The notes below the pieces were generated by a model, which was given only the letters and a program-made list of their open reading frames with translations, searched no databases and had not been told where the DNA came from. Position numbers and translations under genes: made by a program. From contig JALGAS010000003.1 in assembly GCA_023078685.1 (NCBI GenBank), positions 5,518,001 through 5,582,000 on the forward strand: a stretch of DNA of 64,000 bases, in the 5' to 3' direction. The DNA is from Neopestalotiopsis rosae (Eukaryota > Ascomycota > Sordariomycetes > Amphisphaeriales > Sporocadaceae). This document shows, piece by piece, positions 36,147 to 48,652 of this stretch (positions are counted from its first letter, which is position 1; the number at the start of each line of letters is the position of its first letter).

Positions 36147-37242
36147 ATGCCTCAACTCGTTGGAAAAGAGATTGGTCCTATCGGCTACGGCCTGATGGGT
36201 AAGTTTTCGAATTTTGCTTTTACAATAATTCAACTTGCTGAACAGCTTCAACCACGTAAGGCTTCACATGGCGCGCAGAGCCGACCCCGACAGAGGAGGC
36301 TATTGAGACAATGCGCGCTGCCCTGGAGGACGGTCTCAACTTTTGGAATGCGGGCGAGTTCTACGGAACGCCTGAATACAACTCGATGCACCTGCTGGAG
36401 CGCTACTTTGCCAAGTACCCCGAGGACGCCGACCGGGTCGTGCTCTCGGTCAAGGGCGCCGCCGGCACGCACGGAGGCGGCCCGGACGCGTCGCCCGAGG
36501 GCATCCGGAGCTCCATCGACAACTGCCTCACCCTCCTCAAGGGCCGCAAGAAGATTGACATCTTTGAGTGCGCCCGTCGCGACCACAAGACGCCGCTCCA
36601 GGTGACCTTTGACATCATGAACAAAGAGTATGTCCAGACTGGAAAGATTGGCGGCATTGGCATTTCCGAAGTCAAGGCCTCGACGTTGCGCGAGGCTGCC
36701 AAGATCACTAAGCTCGCCGCGGTTGAAATTGAGTTTTCACTGTAAGTAACCATCTTAAGGAATGCAAGTTTATCGATACTGATACAACATCTAGATTTTC
36801 TACGGACCCTCTACAAAATGGTCTCGTGGCAGCTGCCAAGGAGCTCGACATTCCCATCGTCGCCTACTCACCTCTGGGCCGTGGTATCCTGAGCGGACAG
36901 ATCAAGACGGTCGACGACATTCCCCAGAACCTGCGCATCTACCCTCGATACCAGCCCGACGTGTTCCCCATCAACCTGGAGCTCGTCAAGCACATTGAGA
37001 CCATTGCCGCCAAGAAGAACATCACGCCGGCGCAGCTCTCCATCAACTGGGTCAGGGCGGCCGGCGCGAGAGCTGGCATCACTGCCATCCCCATTCCCGG
37101 AGCGACCAAGATTTCCAGAGTGCACGAGAACTCTACCCTGGTTGAGATTGCAGACGACGAGTACTCGGAGCTGGAGGCTATTCTGAAAAAGATTGATATT
37201 GTGGGAGCACGCTACCCTGATTTCATTCCTATGGACGGCTAA
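36147..37242 (+). CDS. Aldo-keto reductase, pyridoxal reductase-like
   Basis: An NADPH-dependent reductase of the AKR8 (pyridoxal reductase, Plr1) type, probably interconverting pyridoxal and pyridoxine in the cytosol. Exons 36147-36198, 36261-36741 and 36795-37242 encode 326 residues, a normal AKR length. The start is MPQLVGKEIGPIGYGLMG. Key segments are LNFWNAGEFYGTPEYNS with the likely catalytic Tyr52, VVLSVKGA with the Lys, and cofactor-side segments IPIVAYSPLGRG and ITAIPIPGATK. Both introns have GTAAGT donors. An ordinary reductase acting on another carbonyl cannot be excluded. No cofactor-pathway genes lie beside it. Confidence 0.85.
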
Positions 37243-40200
37243 ACAGAGGGTTCTGGAAAGTTTTGCAATCTGATAATGGTACATTAGCAATTGGGTTCCA
37301 TGTCAAACATGAATAGCAGATTTGAATAAATTGCAATGCTTATAAAAATCAGATCAAGAGGTTATCCACCGTTTCGATCCCGAAGGATCTATTCAGAATT
37401 GCAGAATTCTTGAAGTAAAACATCATTTGGGAGCATTATGGGGACTGAGATGAAGGAAAGAAGGCTCACCTTTACTAGGACTGTCAAGATGTGGCGTGAC
37501 TTACGGCCGTCATCATTGTTTATCACTGCCCTGTCATGATGTGGCGTTACTCACTGCCGTCACCATTGTCATCACTGCGCTGTCAGATGTGACGAGAACA
37601 ACCTTTTCCAGTGGCTTCGTGCGCCGACATGCTCTGGACCTCGAGACTGACGCAAAGCCAAAGTAATTACGGCGGCCAAATATCTCGTGATATACGAAGC
37701 CTCATCTCGACTGGCGCTTGTGGCGCGTCAATCTGCGCCGCGTGGTGAGTGTTGTGTAAAGAGACTGGAAGTTACGATCAGACCAGAGGCTCAAAAATTT
37801 CGGTTCACTTGGCAATTTGTGGGCAGGGATCCTGACGTGACCCACCACCAAAATGCACTGAAACTTGATATAGCAATTTTCGCTTTGATGAAAATTTATC
37901 GCTAAAAACCACAAACAAGCGCGATATCCAGATCGATTACAGATGCAAATGAGACCAGATGCCACTCACTATACATAAGGCTGGTCCCTGTATTCTCTAG
38001 TTGAGGTCCTATTTAAAATCCCGGATATTATCTACGTATTCTTCAAACTCGTGGCATTTTAGTTGCAATCTGCCCCATATCGAAAATGGAGAGGAGACTG
38101 GGGGGTAACAATTTGGCAATCGTCGCATTCCCGACCGTGTCAATTTCGAGCTGCAGAAGTCCCCATGGCCCCCTCTGTTGGTTGTCACAGGCCCGAGCGT
38201 TTGGAAGTGCAGAAGGTTTTTCTCGGGGGCTTGCAGTTTCCAGGGTGATGAGATGATTCAAGGTTTTCGAGAATACATATATCTCAACGAAGCTGCCTGC
38301 ATGAGTTCTTGCAAAACTCAAATTGCAACAAAATACAATTTACTGCTGCATGGGGGAAAACAAGAAACAAACAACTCTCTCATCAGTCGGCAATCTGGAT
38401 CTCTTGAACCCCCGCCGGGTCGAAGCTCAAGACTTCGAGAAAAGTTTGGACGAGCATCCCTGCCTGTGCTTGGCGTCCTGCTACTAATAAGACGGCCCCG
38501 GCCATTGGACATGTGGTAATACCGGGGGGCAAGGGGGGATCCAGGGCCGCCCCCGGCTAGAGCCTAGCAGCTTTCCTGCTAGCACGACACCCTTCTGTCT
38601 GCAAGGGAGCTACCTTATTCGAAGGGGACGGTAATCCAACTAAACTCCCCTGTGATGGGGTCCTGTAGAATGACATTGATGAGCGAAATTTTTGGGAGCG
38701 TTAATGTGCAGATCACTCGGTCGCTCACGTTGTAGCTCATCTCGGACGAGCTGATGGTGTTGGAACGGTGCCAACCCGTTTCTGTACAAAACTCCATTTC
38801 CGATTTTTCTCTTCGTTTCTTAAACGGCTGGGCTAGACCTTGGCGAGAGGCGTTTTCCTCAGGTGTCCTCCTGTTCCCATTGATGTATTATCGTACTTTG
38901 TACAATTCCGTCTCCTGTAGCACATTCAAAGATATATGCTATAGGCTTATATGTGCTAATCCTGCCAGCACGCATGATTTTTCACATTAATATGTACGAC
39001 GTCGTGGTAATAAGCCGGCAAGTCATTCCCGTTTCTGACATTCAGACGGTGCGAGATGTTCTCCCTACCCGTCAGCCCGTTCAACTTTCTTGTCCAACTG
39101 TGCGTCTGCAGCTCGGGAGGACTGAATCGTGCCTCTTGAATGGTCCTTTTTCAGTCGAGGGACGCACCGCTGTAGCAGCTAATAACTGCCGGGAGAGGAA
39201 GCCAAGTGCGTAGTACCAGGCCTTGCCTCTCAGGCGAAGCTAGAAAGAGACACCAAGAAACCCATCCAGGCTTTGCCAGGCAAAGATCGCAGCGCCGAAG
39301 CAGAACTGAGAACACCAACAAGTGGATGGACCATCTCTTGTCCACCCAGAGCGCAGAGCTCACTCCCCGTCCCACCTCGTCAGCACCCTGTAGGTCGAGG
39401 CCCCGCAGGCTCAGGAACCAGGCCAGGTCGTGCAAGGGTCAGGGGATAGCAGTGCTATGGTAGGTAATTGGATTTGGACATGGCTGCGGGGGTCGATCAA
39501 TTGATTCTCACTGCACTTTGCCAATCATGGAACATGTCGTGACTCTCGTCCTGCCCCCCGGGGCCATTTCCCTATCGTTCTCGAGGGAGCTGGAGACGAA
39601 GGTTTCTGGCTGCTGGCTTTTGCTCGCATATTGACCGGTAGCTGCTGTAGTGTGCGGCAATCAATAGCAAAAGATCCCTGGTACATGTTATCCTGTCCGT
39701 ACACACATACAGTGCTGGCAGATTACTAGATTACTGACACTGCCATCCTTTCTTGCTTCTTTTCTTTTCGCTGTTTCAAGGCTAGTGACTCCAGACTGTC
39801 AGACTTCGGACGGCATTTACTCGACACGAGCTTTTCCTGTATCGCATTATGCTGTGTTCTTTTGCGCAGCACGGCGTACTCGTTCTGAATCCATCGACCC
39901 CTGGGTGCGCTGCCTTGATTTAGAGTCCCCCTCGCTCTATCCTCTGTACCTTTTTTTGCTTTCATATCCCGGGGCGTTCGCGCAACCAACTGCATGCGCC
40001 TGCCGCAACCTTAAAAGAGGAAAGAGTGCGTAATACATTTGGGCAAGACCGGGCTCAAGTTTGGGAAGCATACAACAACAGCTGCCATCTGGGTTGCTTG
40101 TTTGCGATAATCGCACCAATCGCCCAGCAGCCGGACAGACATTCGACAGCACACACACGCACGCACATACACACACCTATACACTTCCCGCGCGGGACAG

Positions 40201-40447
40201 CTCCAAGTATTCCCGTACTTACTGTCAAAAGTGTCTTGGCTGTCTTGCATACGATAGCGGGCAACCGATGCGCCGCTCCTCCTGATCCCAAACAGGAACC
40301 CGAGTTTCTTAATTGGGGACTGGGGGGTCGCCCGCAGGAAGCAGTCGCACAGCAGGTCCAGCTGGGACGCGCGATAGACGAACCCGGCCTCGGCAGGCAG
40401 GCAGCCAACAAAAAGTATCTTTCTCCAGGTTGCAGGGCCGAGTTTGC
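37243..40447. other. Long intergenic region, no gene seen
   Basis: About 3.2 kb with no protein-like frame. It contains a tandem repeat (listed), a G/C-run-rich patch at 38520-38575, and from about 39,700 the C-rich leader of the next gene with a CACACA/CGCACG stretch at 40147-40175. It may include a long promoter or unrecognised noncoding transcripts; nothing in the sequence decides this. Confidence 0.5.
37481..37594. repeat. Imperfect ~50-bp tandem repeat, 2.3 copies
   Basis: Units start at 37481, 37531 and 37580 with CTGTCA(T/A)GATGTGGCG-like heads and share the inner words GCCGTCA-CATTGT and ATCACTGC. The third copy is cut after about 15 bases (CTGTCAGATGTGACG). Copies one and two differ at several positions, so the duplication is not recent. 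Confidence 0.85.
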
Positions 40448-43104
40448 ATGCAGCAAGCCATGGCCGCACAAATGGCCTTCTATGCCCCGTCGCACGGCAA
40501 GACAGGATCCTCGGGCTCGATCCCTCCTTATCCTCAACCACCTTCGCCCACTCTCACGAATCCCGATATGATCTTGCCCGACCATATGCCCGATTCCCCC
40601 GACCGGTCGCGATCGCCCTTGATGATGTGGAATAACGGCGGCTTCGACTTGGGCGTTTCCGCCTACAACATGAACAACATGAACATGGCCGCCCACGCTC
40701 CAACCACCCCTATCATATACGGAAATGGCACCATGTTGTCAGATATCGGCGAGGTTACAGAGGCTGAGAGCACCGTCGGCGGGCCCGTCAAGGCGCCGCG
40801 CAATGGTTACTACAAGGCTGGTTTTGGTGCGAGACAGTCCAACGACCCCGGTTTCGCCGCTGTCAAGAAGAAGGCGACAAAGAGGGCAGAGCCTAGAGTC
40901 ATGTCGCGAGACCGGGAAAGACGACTGTCCATGGAATCCACCAGCACGATTACTAATGGCGACAACCCTGGTACTTTTGCCGACTTTGACGATTCCGTCA
41001 GTGTCGTCGACAGCAATTTCCAGGGCGACGACGAAGAGAGTGTTGCTGACTCTTATGTCTTTTACGATGGCGCCGACGAGAGGACGCCAGAGGAGGAAGC
41101 TGCTCGAGAGGCCGAGGAACGTTATTCTACGGCATTGAGTCGCAGAGCAGAACAAATTCTTGCCAATGCAAAGCGGAGATTAACGGTAGGTGGACATATT
41201 CTGATATTTGGCGTGTATACGAGACTGACTTGAGATCAAAGAACATGGAGGGCAATTTGAACCGAGCTCGGTCGTCATTGTCAGTGGATTCGGGTGGCTC
41301 AGAGGCATCCCCAACACCGTATTCCAGGCCGACAACTGCTCTGCAACGGCACCATGACTCGGGACCACCAAGAGGTTTCATCGGACACAGTCGAATTTCG
41401 AGCGAGAATGGCCTGCTAAACACCAATGACTTCAAACCTGCCACTCTCTCGCCAAGATCCTCGAGTGCGCTTGGCGTGACAGGCTCTTATCAGCAGTTGT
41501 TACGAAGTTCTTCTTTTCGCAGTTCCGACTCCAAGCGGGACGGTCCTCCAAATGAGAACCCAGTATTTGGAACCGTAGCCTACACAAAGAGCATAGCCTC
41601 CATGCACGACAGCAAATATTCCCTGGATCAATTCGGAAAAGACTCTTCTCAGCCACCGATCCCTACAACACAAGACGGTCTCGAAGATGCCAAACTAGAG
41701 TCGTTTCTCAGTCCAACTTTTGGTTCCTACGATGACAAAGGTCTCCGACGATCGGCTTCCACTGCACAGATGCGCGATATCAAGGACCACATGGCCGAGC
41801 TCAAGGGCAGACTTTCAAGTTTGAGAGATCAAGCTCGCGCAGACAGCATGAAACGACGGAGCATACAGAGCCTGCGTTCGGGCAGTCCTTTTACCCACGC
41901 TCGGGAGCTCAGCTCGGACAGCAAGATTGAACTACCAAGTGGCAAGAGCATGAAAGACATCAACAAATGGAACGATGGGGTAGAAAGTCTGCACGAGAGT
42001 GATACTCTGGACCGAGATATAAGCGACAACATGTCCATCATGAGCGACTCTGTCTACTCTGAACAAGAGGCCATGTCGCCGCGAACTGGCTGGAATCAAG
42101 ACACGGAACCGAGGTTTGCAGAGGCAATTACTACTGACTATCCCGAAATGGCCAACGGAGACGCAGTAATTGACGAGGATCTCGAAGACATGCGGACGGA
42201 AGACGGCTACGATGATATTGAAGATGATGAGACTGACTTCCAAGATGTCATGAGCGAAGGAGGCGACTCGCTGTACCATGATACTGTGCAGCACCAGGTT
42301 TCTCACGAGGATCGCGAGGATGCGTTCGACTACGAGCACTTTTTCCTGCACAGTGCCATGGGCAGCATGACGCAGAAGAAGCTGACTAGGTCACGCAGCC
42401 GCGGCAGTCGGGCCAGCTTTAGCTCAGAGGATTCTGTCGAGACAACTCGTGGACCTACCTTTGGTGGTGAATATCAACGAGGTCGAAGGGGTAGCAACGC
42501 TTCCCTCTCCAGTGTCGACTCCTTCCTTACGGCAACTGAGGGCAGGATCACCAGAGCCGAGAACGAGGGCATGGAATATTTCCCAGAACAAGCAACTACC
42601 TTGTCAAAGCGAACCCGCTCGCAAACCCCCAACAAGAGCAAACGCATTACTCTGGATCTCGGCAGACCGACTTCGCACACGGACCTGAGCCAACCTCGCG
42701 CCACACTGATACAGAGACCTCAGAGCAGCGCAGCCACGTACATGCACCGTCCTTCGGTCTCATCCCTGGGCTCAGCTGGCACCAACAGAAGTTTTCCATT
42801 GGTCAACCGCCCAAAGCCCAATGGCATTTTGACCCCTTGCGAGTCTCCCGATCAGGCGCTCACAAAGATTTCGGAGACTCTTATGAGCGAGACTGCGAGC
42901 CTTTGTGACAGCATCAACCTCGGAGATAAGCCCATTGGACAGCTCGAAAAGGAAGATCAAATGCTGGTCGAGCGAATGGTTGCCAGCTTGGGTAAATGCG
43001 TGTTGGGTCTTTCAGAAAACGGCCGTGCAGGTTCAGAAAGTCGTGTCTTTAGACGACGAATTGAAGCTGCAAGGCAGATTCTCGAAGGAATTCAGCCTGT
43101 ATAG
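40448..43104 (+). CDS. Conserved-type Ser-rich fungal protein of unknown function
   Basis: Exons 40448-41185 and 41242-43104 encode 866 residues; the intron is phase 0 (GTAGGT/AAAG). The sequence is mostly low complexity, rich in Ser, Arg and Asp. Ordered parts are a charged helix with coiled-coil character near residues 215-246 (EEEAAREAEERYSTALSRRA), a second helix around 425-440 (RDIKDHMAELKGRLSSLRDQ), and a conserved-looking C-terminus (ESPDQALTKISETLMSETAS onward, ending RRIEAARQILEGIQPV). Acidic patches (DEDLEDMRTEDGYDDIEDDE) and many S-P and R-x-x-S sites suggest phosphorylation. No catalytic domain, signal peptide or membrane segment is seen. The start is the first of several Met codons (40448, 40460, 40472). 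It looks like a scaffold or cytoskeletal protein, but this is only a guess. Confidence 0.75.
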
Positions 43105-44185
43105 ATTTCCCACATCTTCGGCTCCTTCCTCGGCAACATGAATCATGCAACACGGTACGCCTCAGAAGATGATTCCGTTCCGTACGAACCGTGAAAGGAT
43201 ATTACGCTTTCGAGTCTATTTCGACAACGGGCGATAATTTCAAAACGTCGATCCTCGTTGTTAGCGGCAAGACATACTAATTTTTGGAGTTGAGCGACAT
43301 GACATTTCGATACTGAGCGTTCACATTGGGAATGGTGGTGTGTAAACGGGCAACGACTGAGGCGCATATTCTCCCTCACTTTTTAACAAATGTACATTTC
43401 GATACCCCGGGCCTAGAAGGCGTTACCAGAGACTACCGTTTACGAGCGACCTCCTGCTTTCAAATGTATTTACTTTATTATGGCGGGTCATTTGACATCT
43501 AGACCAATATAATCATATTGCAGCGGGGTGAAAGAACGCTGATTCAAGTCAAGAACAAACTACCAACAAACATATACGTGTGATTTTGCGAGACTATTGC
43601 TGTACAACAGTCAACGTCCGGAGGCTGGTTGGGGAAATATTTACGAGCTTTCGGGCATTCTCTGGCGACCTAATGCTAATAATCGCGTATGCATACATAC
43701 ATGGACATGTCCACCAATGCACACCTATGGATCACATGGTGAGAGGCTAGGGAACGCCCCCACACATATCTATGCACACCCTTTGGATGTTTCCATGCAC
43801 GATGCAAGATCGTATCCGTTGGCAGATCTGCACAAAGTACCAAGGGTCAAATGGCATAGCATAGCATACGTAGTTTAAATTTAGTCTTATTCTATTCTGG
43901 ACTTGTCAGCTCTGGGCCAATGTACACGTGTTTTTGTGTTGGCCCGATCAAAGAAAAACACGGGCCTCAATCTAGATGCGCCAGAAAGCTGCGATTTGGG
44001 GCTTGAGGTCAATGACGTAACGGGTCTAAGTCAACCCGTCATCAACACTAGCCCAACGACCAGCCTCTGAGGAATGTTTGATAGTACTATAATATGTTGA
44101 CTTTGACATATGGTTTGTAGAATGTAAAATACAAAATTTACGATAACAGAAGTGCTCTTCTTATTATTGCGCATCTTCTTCGTCA
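43105..44185. other. Intergenic, no gene seen
   Basis: 3' flank of the Ser-rich protein gene and promoter of the FAD oxidoreductase gene. The frame at 43597-43878 lacks protein-like composition. Confidence 0.55.
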
Positions 44186-46074
44186 ATGGCTACAAGTCAC
44201 ACTTTTGATCGTGACATTGAACGAGAAGGAGCTTCACTCATGGCTCAAAACGGGCAAAATGGCCAAAATGGCCAGGACAAAGCTGCAGATGGACGGAAAC
44301 GTGTACTGGTCGTTGGCGCTGGCGCTGCTGGGTAGGTTGCATCTTTGCAAAAGTTGAATCGACTTACTAACACGTAAAATATAGCATGTCCACGGCCTAT
44401 CACTTGTCACAACATCCAAACAAGTTTGATGTGACGCTGATTGATGCTGTTGATTATTGTGGTGGGCAGGCATTTTCGATTCCAATTGACAAGGAACGCC
44501 ATGGTGCATCGTGGTGCAATCAGGGCGTTCAAGGCGGCTCGTACATCTTTCACCACACCACCACCATGTTTGCCAGACAGGGATATCACGCTGATCCCGT
44601 AAACTTGCACGTGTCGTTTGGCAAGGACGACACATTTTGGTCAAATGTATTCCCTACGAAACTCTTGGTCAAGCACCAAAAGGAAGTCAAACGCTTGTAC
44701 AGACTCCTCAAGGTCATGCGTTGGTTCGAAGTCTTTTTCGCTCTCATGCCGCTCCGCCTGGTCTTCAAAATGTTCCTGTTCTCAGAGGACTTTATCAACA
44801 CGATTGCCCTCCCCATGACGGCTCTCTTTCTCGGCACTGGTAATGCGACGCCTCAAGTCCCGGCCATCATGTTTGAGCGGTTGTGTACCTCGCCTACCTA
44901 TGGCATGTGGTACCCGCCCGACAAGAATACCATTGTACATAACCAGCCGCCCATGATTGTGTTTCCCAACTTTTCAGAGTTTTACTCTACCTGGAAACAG
45001 GATCTCATCTCGCGAGGTGTGACTGTACGCCTGTCCACCGAGTTGACGGAAATTGTCCAGCGCAACAAGCGCGGCGTGATTGTGAGACTCAAGCCACGGA
45101 CTCCTGTCGAAGATGGTCACAATCCCACTGGTGGTGACCCAGATGCTCCGTCTGGCGAAGAAGTCTATGACGAGATCGTGCTCTGCTGTCTGGCCGACAC
45201 GGCCAAAAAGGTCCTCGGCCGAACAGCGAGCTGGAAGGAAAAGCGCGTGCTTGGCTCTGCTCGATTCAGCGACGACATTACCATTACTCACAACGACGCC
45301 GACTACATGAAGAAACATTACGAAAACTTTTACCGCGAAGACCTCGCTGTCTCGAACGCCAACGGCGTGGATCAGACCTCGCGGCTCAACTTTGCCGTCA
45401 ACAGCTTCCGACCCATGTACTATATCAAAATGTATTCCCAGGACAAAAGCAAGCTGGAAATGTGCTTTGACACGACCAACTACCAGAGCCAGTTTCCCGA
45501 GAACGTTCCCTTTGAGCAGCACGTGTTCCAGACCATTTACCTCAACAAGGACCGCGACAGCGCGCTGTGGACCGACGACGAGATCCGCGAGGACAAAATC
45601 ATCCGTCGCGACTGGTGGCACCAGCTCTGCCATGGCTGGACGCACTACTGCTTCGTGATCCCCTGGATGATGTTCCTGCAGGCCAAGAACCACACGCGCT
45701 TCGCCGCGTCCTGGACCCTCGTCAACGCCCACGAGGTCGCTGTCATGTCGGGCATCGCCGCCGCCGTCGACCTCGGCGCCGAGTACCCCGAGGACCTCGA
45801 GAATGACAAGTTTGCCTTTTTGTGCTTCCGCCTGTACTACTTGCTCGCGTACGGCAAGTGGTACCGTCGCCGGTTCACCAAGAACAAGAATCGGGCGCCC
45901 GAGAGCCAAAAGGCCAAGGATGGTGCCTCTTGGGCTACTGGCCTGTACGGGAGCGTGTACGAGGGCCCCGGCGTGTCCAAGCAGGAGAGGCAGACGTGGA
46001 GGGAGGAGGTGAAGAAGGGAACTAGCACGCAGAACCTGGCACAGGGTAACGCACCTGGACGTAGCCAGCCTTAA
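44186..46074 (+). CDS. FAD/NAD(P)-dependent oxidoreductase, uncharacterised fungal type
   Basis: Exons 44186-44331 and 44385-46074 give 611 residues. A Rossmann dinucleotide-binding motif VLVVGAGAAGMSTAYHLSQ spans the intron, followed by the acidic end of strand 2 (VTLIDAVDYCGGQA). The long C-terminal part contains a partly hydrophobic segment (LRLVFKMFLFSEDFINTIAL) and conserved-looking Trp/Tyr-rich blocks (WWHQLCHGWTHYCFVIPWMM, HEVAVMSGIAAAVDLG). This fits the large fungal group of amine-oxidase-like/NAD(P)-binding flavoproteins with unknown substrate. The N-terminus carries a Q-N-G repeat (AQNGQNGQNGQ), encoded by short tandem 9-mers near 44246-44274. The tail is basic and polar. Substrate and pathway cannot be deduced, and the neighbouring genes do not help. 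Confidence 0.8.
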
Positions 46075-46432
46075 GCTGACGAGGGGAGGAATCTCTACAT
46101 GCAAACTTAATCAGCACTTACCCAAAGAGTCACTTTGTATCATATCAATACGTAGTCATCAAACATCTATACCCATTTAGAATTGACCATACTGTGTACG
46201 AATGAGACGTAAGAACATTCGAGACGACATGCAGGGATCCAATACCCGTAGCGGGGTCCGTGTACCGAAGGATCGGGTTGAGTGGACACTGACCCGCAAC
46301 CTGGCGCCTTATCAGATCCGACTATTCGCGGGATCACGAAGCCGAGTTGAACAGTCATCATTCCCCTCCTTTTTGATTTTTTTTTTTCTTCTCCTGATGC
46401 GCGTTTCTACTATGCTTGTATTTTGAATCGCC
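46075..46432. other. Intergenic, promoter of the hydrolase
   Basis: Short spacer between two genes on the same strand. It contains a T-rich run near 46375-46388; nothing else is seen. Confidence 0.55.
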
Positions 46433-48652
46433 ATGTCGTCTCCAAAAGAATGGTGGGCGAATTTTCATCTCACAGGCAGACTAGATGCTGCTCATGATGG
46501 CGTAAGATTGGGATCTCACAGCCAGTATCGTCCTTATATTATCTGTTTTACCGCTTTTGCCGCTTGGACCCTATTTGCACCTTTCCTCGCAGAACTAGCA
46601 ACAGTACCACTCATTACACAGCTCTCGTCTTTCCTCGACAAAAATCAAGACGCTCATGCACCTACTCCAGAACACCACGAATTTCGTTGGAGTGACCTCG
46701 AGCCAAGTCTTTCGCTCCAATACACGCCTTGCTTTGGCTCCTTCCAGTGCGCTCGCCTGTCGGTTCCTTTGAACTGGAACGCCTCTGCAGAGGAACAAGA
46801 ATCAGGTCCACGAGCAGCAGTCGCCATTATCAAGTTGCCCGCCAAAGTACCGGTTACAGATCCCCGGTATGGCGGTCCCATCATCACTAATCCTGGTGGG
46901 CCGGGCGAATCTGGGGTCTACCAAGTGCTCGAAGAGGGCAGACACATTCAGACCATTGTAGATAGTCCCCGGGCGCCAGACGATACAACAACCCTGATCA
47001 GAGAGTCCGGACGCGACAAAGAATCAAGCAATGCCAAGTATTTCGACATCTTGTCGTTTGATCCGCGGGGCGTCAACAATACCACCCCGGGGCTGCGATG
47101 CTTCCCAGATGCCTTTAACCAGCAGGTGTGGATGCAGGGATACCTAGACTATGGCCTCTTGTGGTCGAGTGAGAGCATCGTTGGGTATGAGTGGGCAAGG
47201 GCGTCTGCGCTGGGGGCGAGATGCGCCAGAGATGAAGCCGATGATGGAATACTTCGTCACGCCAACACTGCTCAAGTCGTCCAGGACATGGTGCAGATTA
47301 TCGAAAAGGAGGGCGAGTGGAGAGCTTCCGAGGCTCAGAGGCTCCTGTCGAACACGGATGATCTGGACAATCACCTCCGACATGAAGTCACAGAGCGGAC
47401 AGCTCATCAGCCCGGCGAGGAAAAACTGCAATATTGGGGCATGAGCTATGGGACACTCATCGGCTCGACATTTGCCGCGTTGCATCCCGACAAGGTCGGC
47501 AGACTGATCCTAGACGGTGTTGTCGACCCAGCGGATCACTATGCTGGGGCGTGGCTTACCCAGTTGCTCGACTCGGATAAGATTGTGACCAAATTCAGCG
47601 AATACTGTTTTCAAGCAGGGCCAGACAAGTGCCCGCTCTACACACCACCGTCGCCTGCCGCCATTGAAACCCGCTTCACGTCAATTTTATTGTCCCTGAA
47701 GACGAGCCCAATTCCCGTCACCCTGCCTAGGCACTCGAGAACGAGCGGATACAAGGACCCCGGCCCAGAGGTTATCACGTATGGTGACGCACATTTGTAC
47801 ATGCTGAGCTCAATGTACTTTTCGTTTGCCACGGCCGAGACGTTTTGGGACATGCTCCTGGCGCTCGAGGAACGCAACACGACATCCCCAGTCTTGATAG
47901 ACTTGCCGTCGCAGAAGCAGGCGCGGCTTATACCAGAAAAGGGATGCGACAGCAAAGACGACGACGATCATGTCACCTCGAGCTTACCGCGCTGCGTCGC
48001 GCCTTACAACTCCATGCTCGGCCCCAACCAAGCCATTGGCTGCATGGACATTGGCGGCGCCACCAACCTGACCCAGGACCGCTACCGCGCGTACCTGGAG
48101 GAGCTCGCGTCGCAGAGCCGCTGGGTGAGCCCCAGCTGGGCGCGCAACAAGCTAGGCTGCCTCGGCTACAGCACCAAGCCGGCGTGGCGGCCGGACCTGT
48201 CCTTTCAGACGGCCGAGTGGCCCGGCACGGCGCACCCGCTGCTCATAATCGGCAACGCGCACGACCCGGTGACGCCGCTGCGCAACGCCCGGCGCGTCGC
48301 GGCCGAGCTGTTCCCCAACGGGAGCAGCGTGCTGCTGCGCCAGGACTCCGAGGGCCACTGCTCGCACGCGAACCCGTCGCTGTGCACCGCCCGCGCCGTC
48401 CGGCGCTACTTCCAGACGGGCGCGCTGCCGGCCGCGGGGACCGTGTGCGAGCCCGAGGTCAGGCCGTTTGTGGGGTGCGTGCAGGACCACGGCTGCGCGT
48501 TCGAGAGCGCCGAGGAGCGGGCGCTGTGGGAGAGTCTGACGGCCATGGCGGATCCCTTTGGGTTGAGGAAAACGTGGGTTGGCTCTCAAGGAGCGACGGC
48601 AGTCGGAGATTGGAATGAGGTTTTCCGGCGAAAGAATATCCTTTTCCCTTGA
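46433..48652 (+). CDS. Membrane-anchored alpha/beta hydrolase, peptidase S33 / TAP-like
   Basis: A single exon of 739 residues. A hydrophobic segment at about 35-60 (IICFTAFAAWTLFAPFLAEL) follows a polar N-terminus, which suggests a type II membrane anchor and not a cleaved signal peptide. The alpha/beta-hydrolase fold shows the oxyanion-hole block TNPGGPGESGVYQVL, the nucleophile Ser338 in YWGMSYGTLIGS, and a TAP-like C-terminal domain with probable triad Asp611 (GNAHDPVTP) and His642 (SEGHCSHANPSLC). Bacterial members are tripeptidyl aminopeptidases; fungal ones are mostly uncharacterised secreted or vacuolar hydrolases. The last 600 bases are much richer in GC than the first half, which opens spurious frames on both strands. 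The gene converges on the RGS-LOV gene (279-bp gap). Confidence 0.85.
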   Translation: MSSPKEWWANFHLTGRLDAAHDGVRLGSHSQYRPYIICFTAFAAWTLFAPFLAELATVPLITQLSSFLDKNQDAHAPTPEHHEFRWSDLEPSLSLQYTPCFGSFQCARLSVPLNWNASAEEQESGPRAAVAIIKLPAKVPVTDPRYGGPIITNPGGPGESGVYQVLEEGRHIQTIVDSPRAPDDTTTLIRESGRDKESSNAKYFDILSFDPRGVNNTTPGLRCFPDAFNQQVWMQGYLDYGLLWSSESIVGYEWARASALGARCARDEADDGILRHANTAQVVQDMVQIIEKEGEWRASEAQRLLSNTDDLDNHLRHEVTERTAHQPGEEKLQYWGMSYGTLIGSTFAALHPDKVGRLILDGVVDPADHYAGAWLTQLLDSDKIVTKFSEYCFQAGPDKCPLYTPPSPAAIETRFTSILLSLKTSPIPVTLPRHSRTSGYKDPGPEVITYGDAHLYMLSSMYFSFATAETFWDMLLALEERNTTSPVLIDLPSQKQARLIPEKGCDSKDDDDHVTSSLPRCVAPYNSMLGPNQAIGCMDIGGATNLTQDRYRAYLEELASQSRWVSPSWARNKLGCLGYSTKPAWRPDLSFQTAEWPGTAHPLLIIGNAHDPVTPLRNARRVAAELFPNGSSVLLRQDSEGHCSHANPSLCTARAVRRYFQTGALPAAGTVCEPEVRPFVGCVQDHGCAFESAEERALWESLTAMADPFGLRKTWVGSQGATAVGDWNEVFRRKNILFP

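Noticed and set aside
44974..46104. 376-codon minus-strand open frame
   Set aside because: Antisense of the well-supported FAD oxidoreductase exon; the Val/Leu/Ala-rich composition is typical of a shadow frame.
47845..48618. 257-codon plus-strand frame in the 3' half of the S33 hydrolase
   Set aside because: Out-of-frame shadow, with Arg/Ala/Pro composition caused by GC-rich codons; the S33 frame carries the catalytic motifs.
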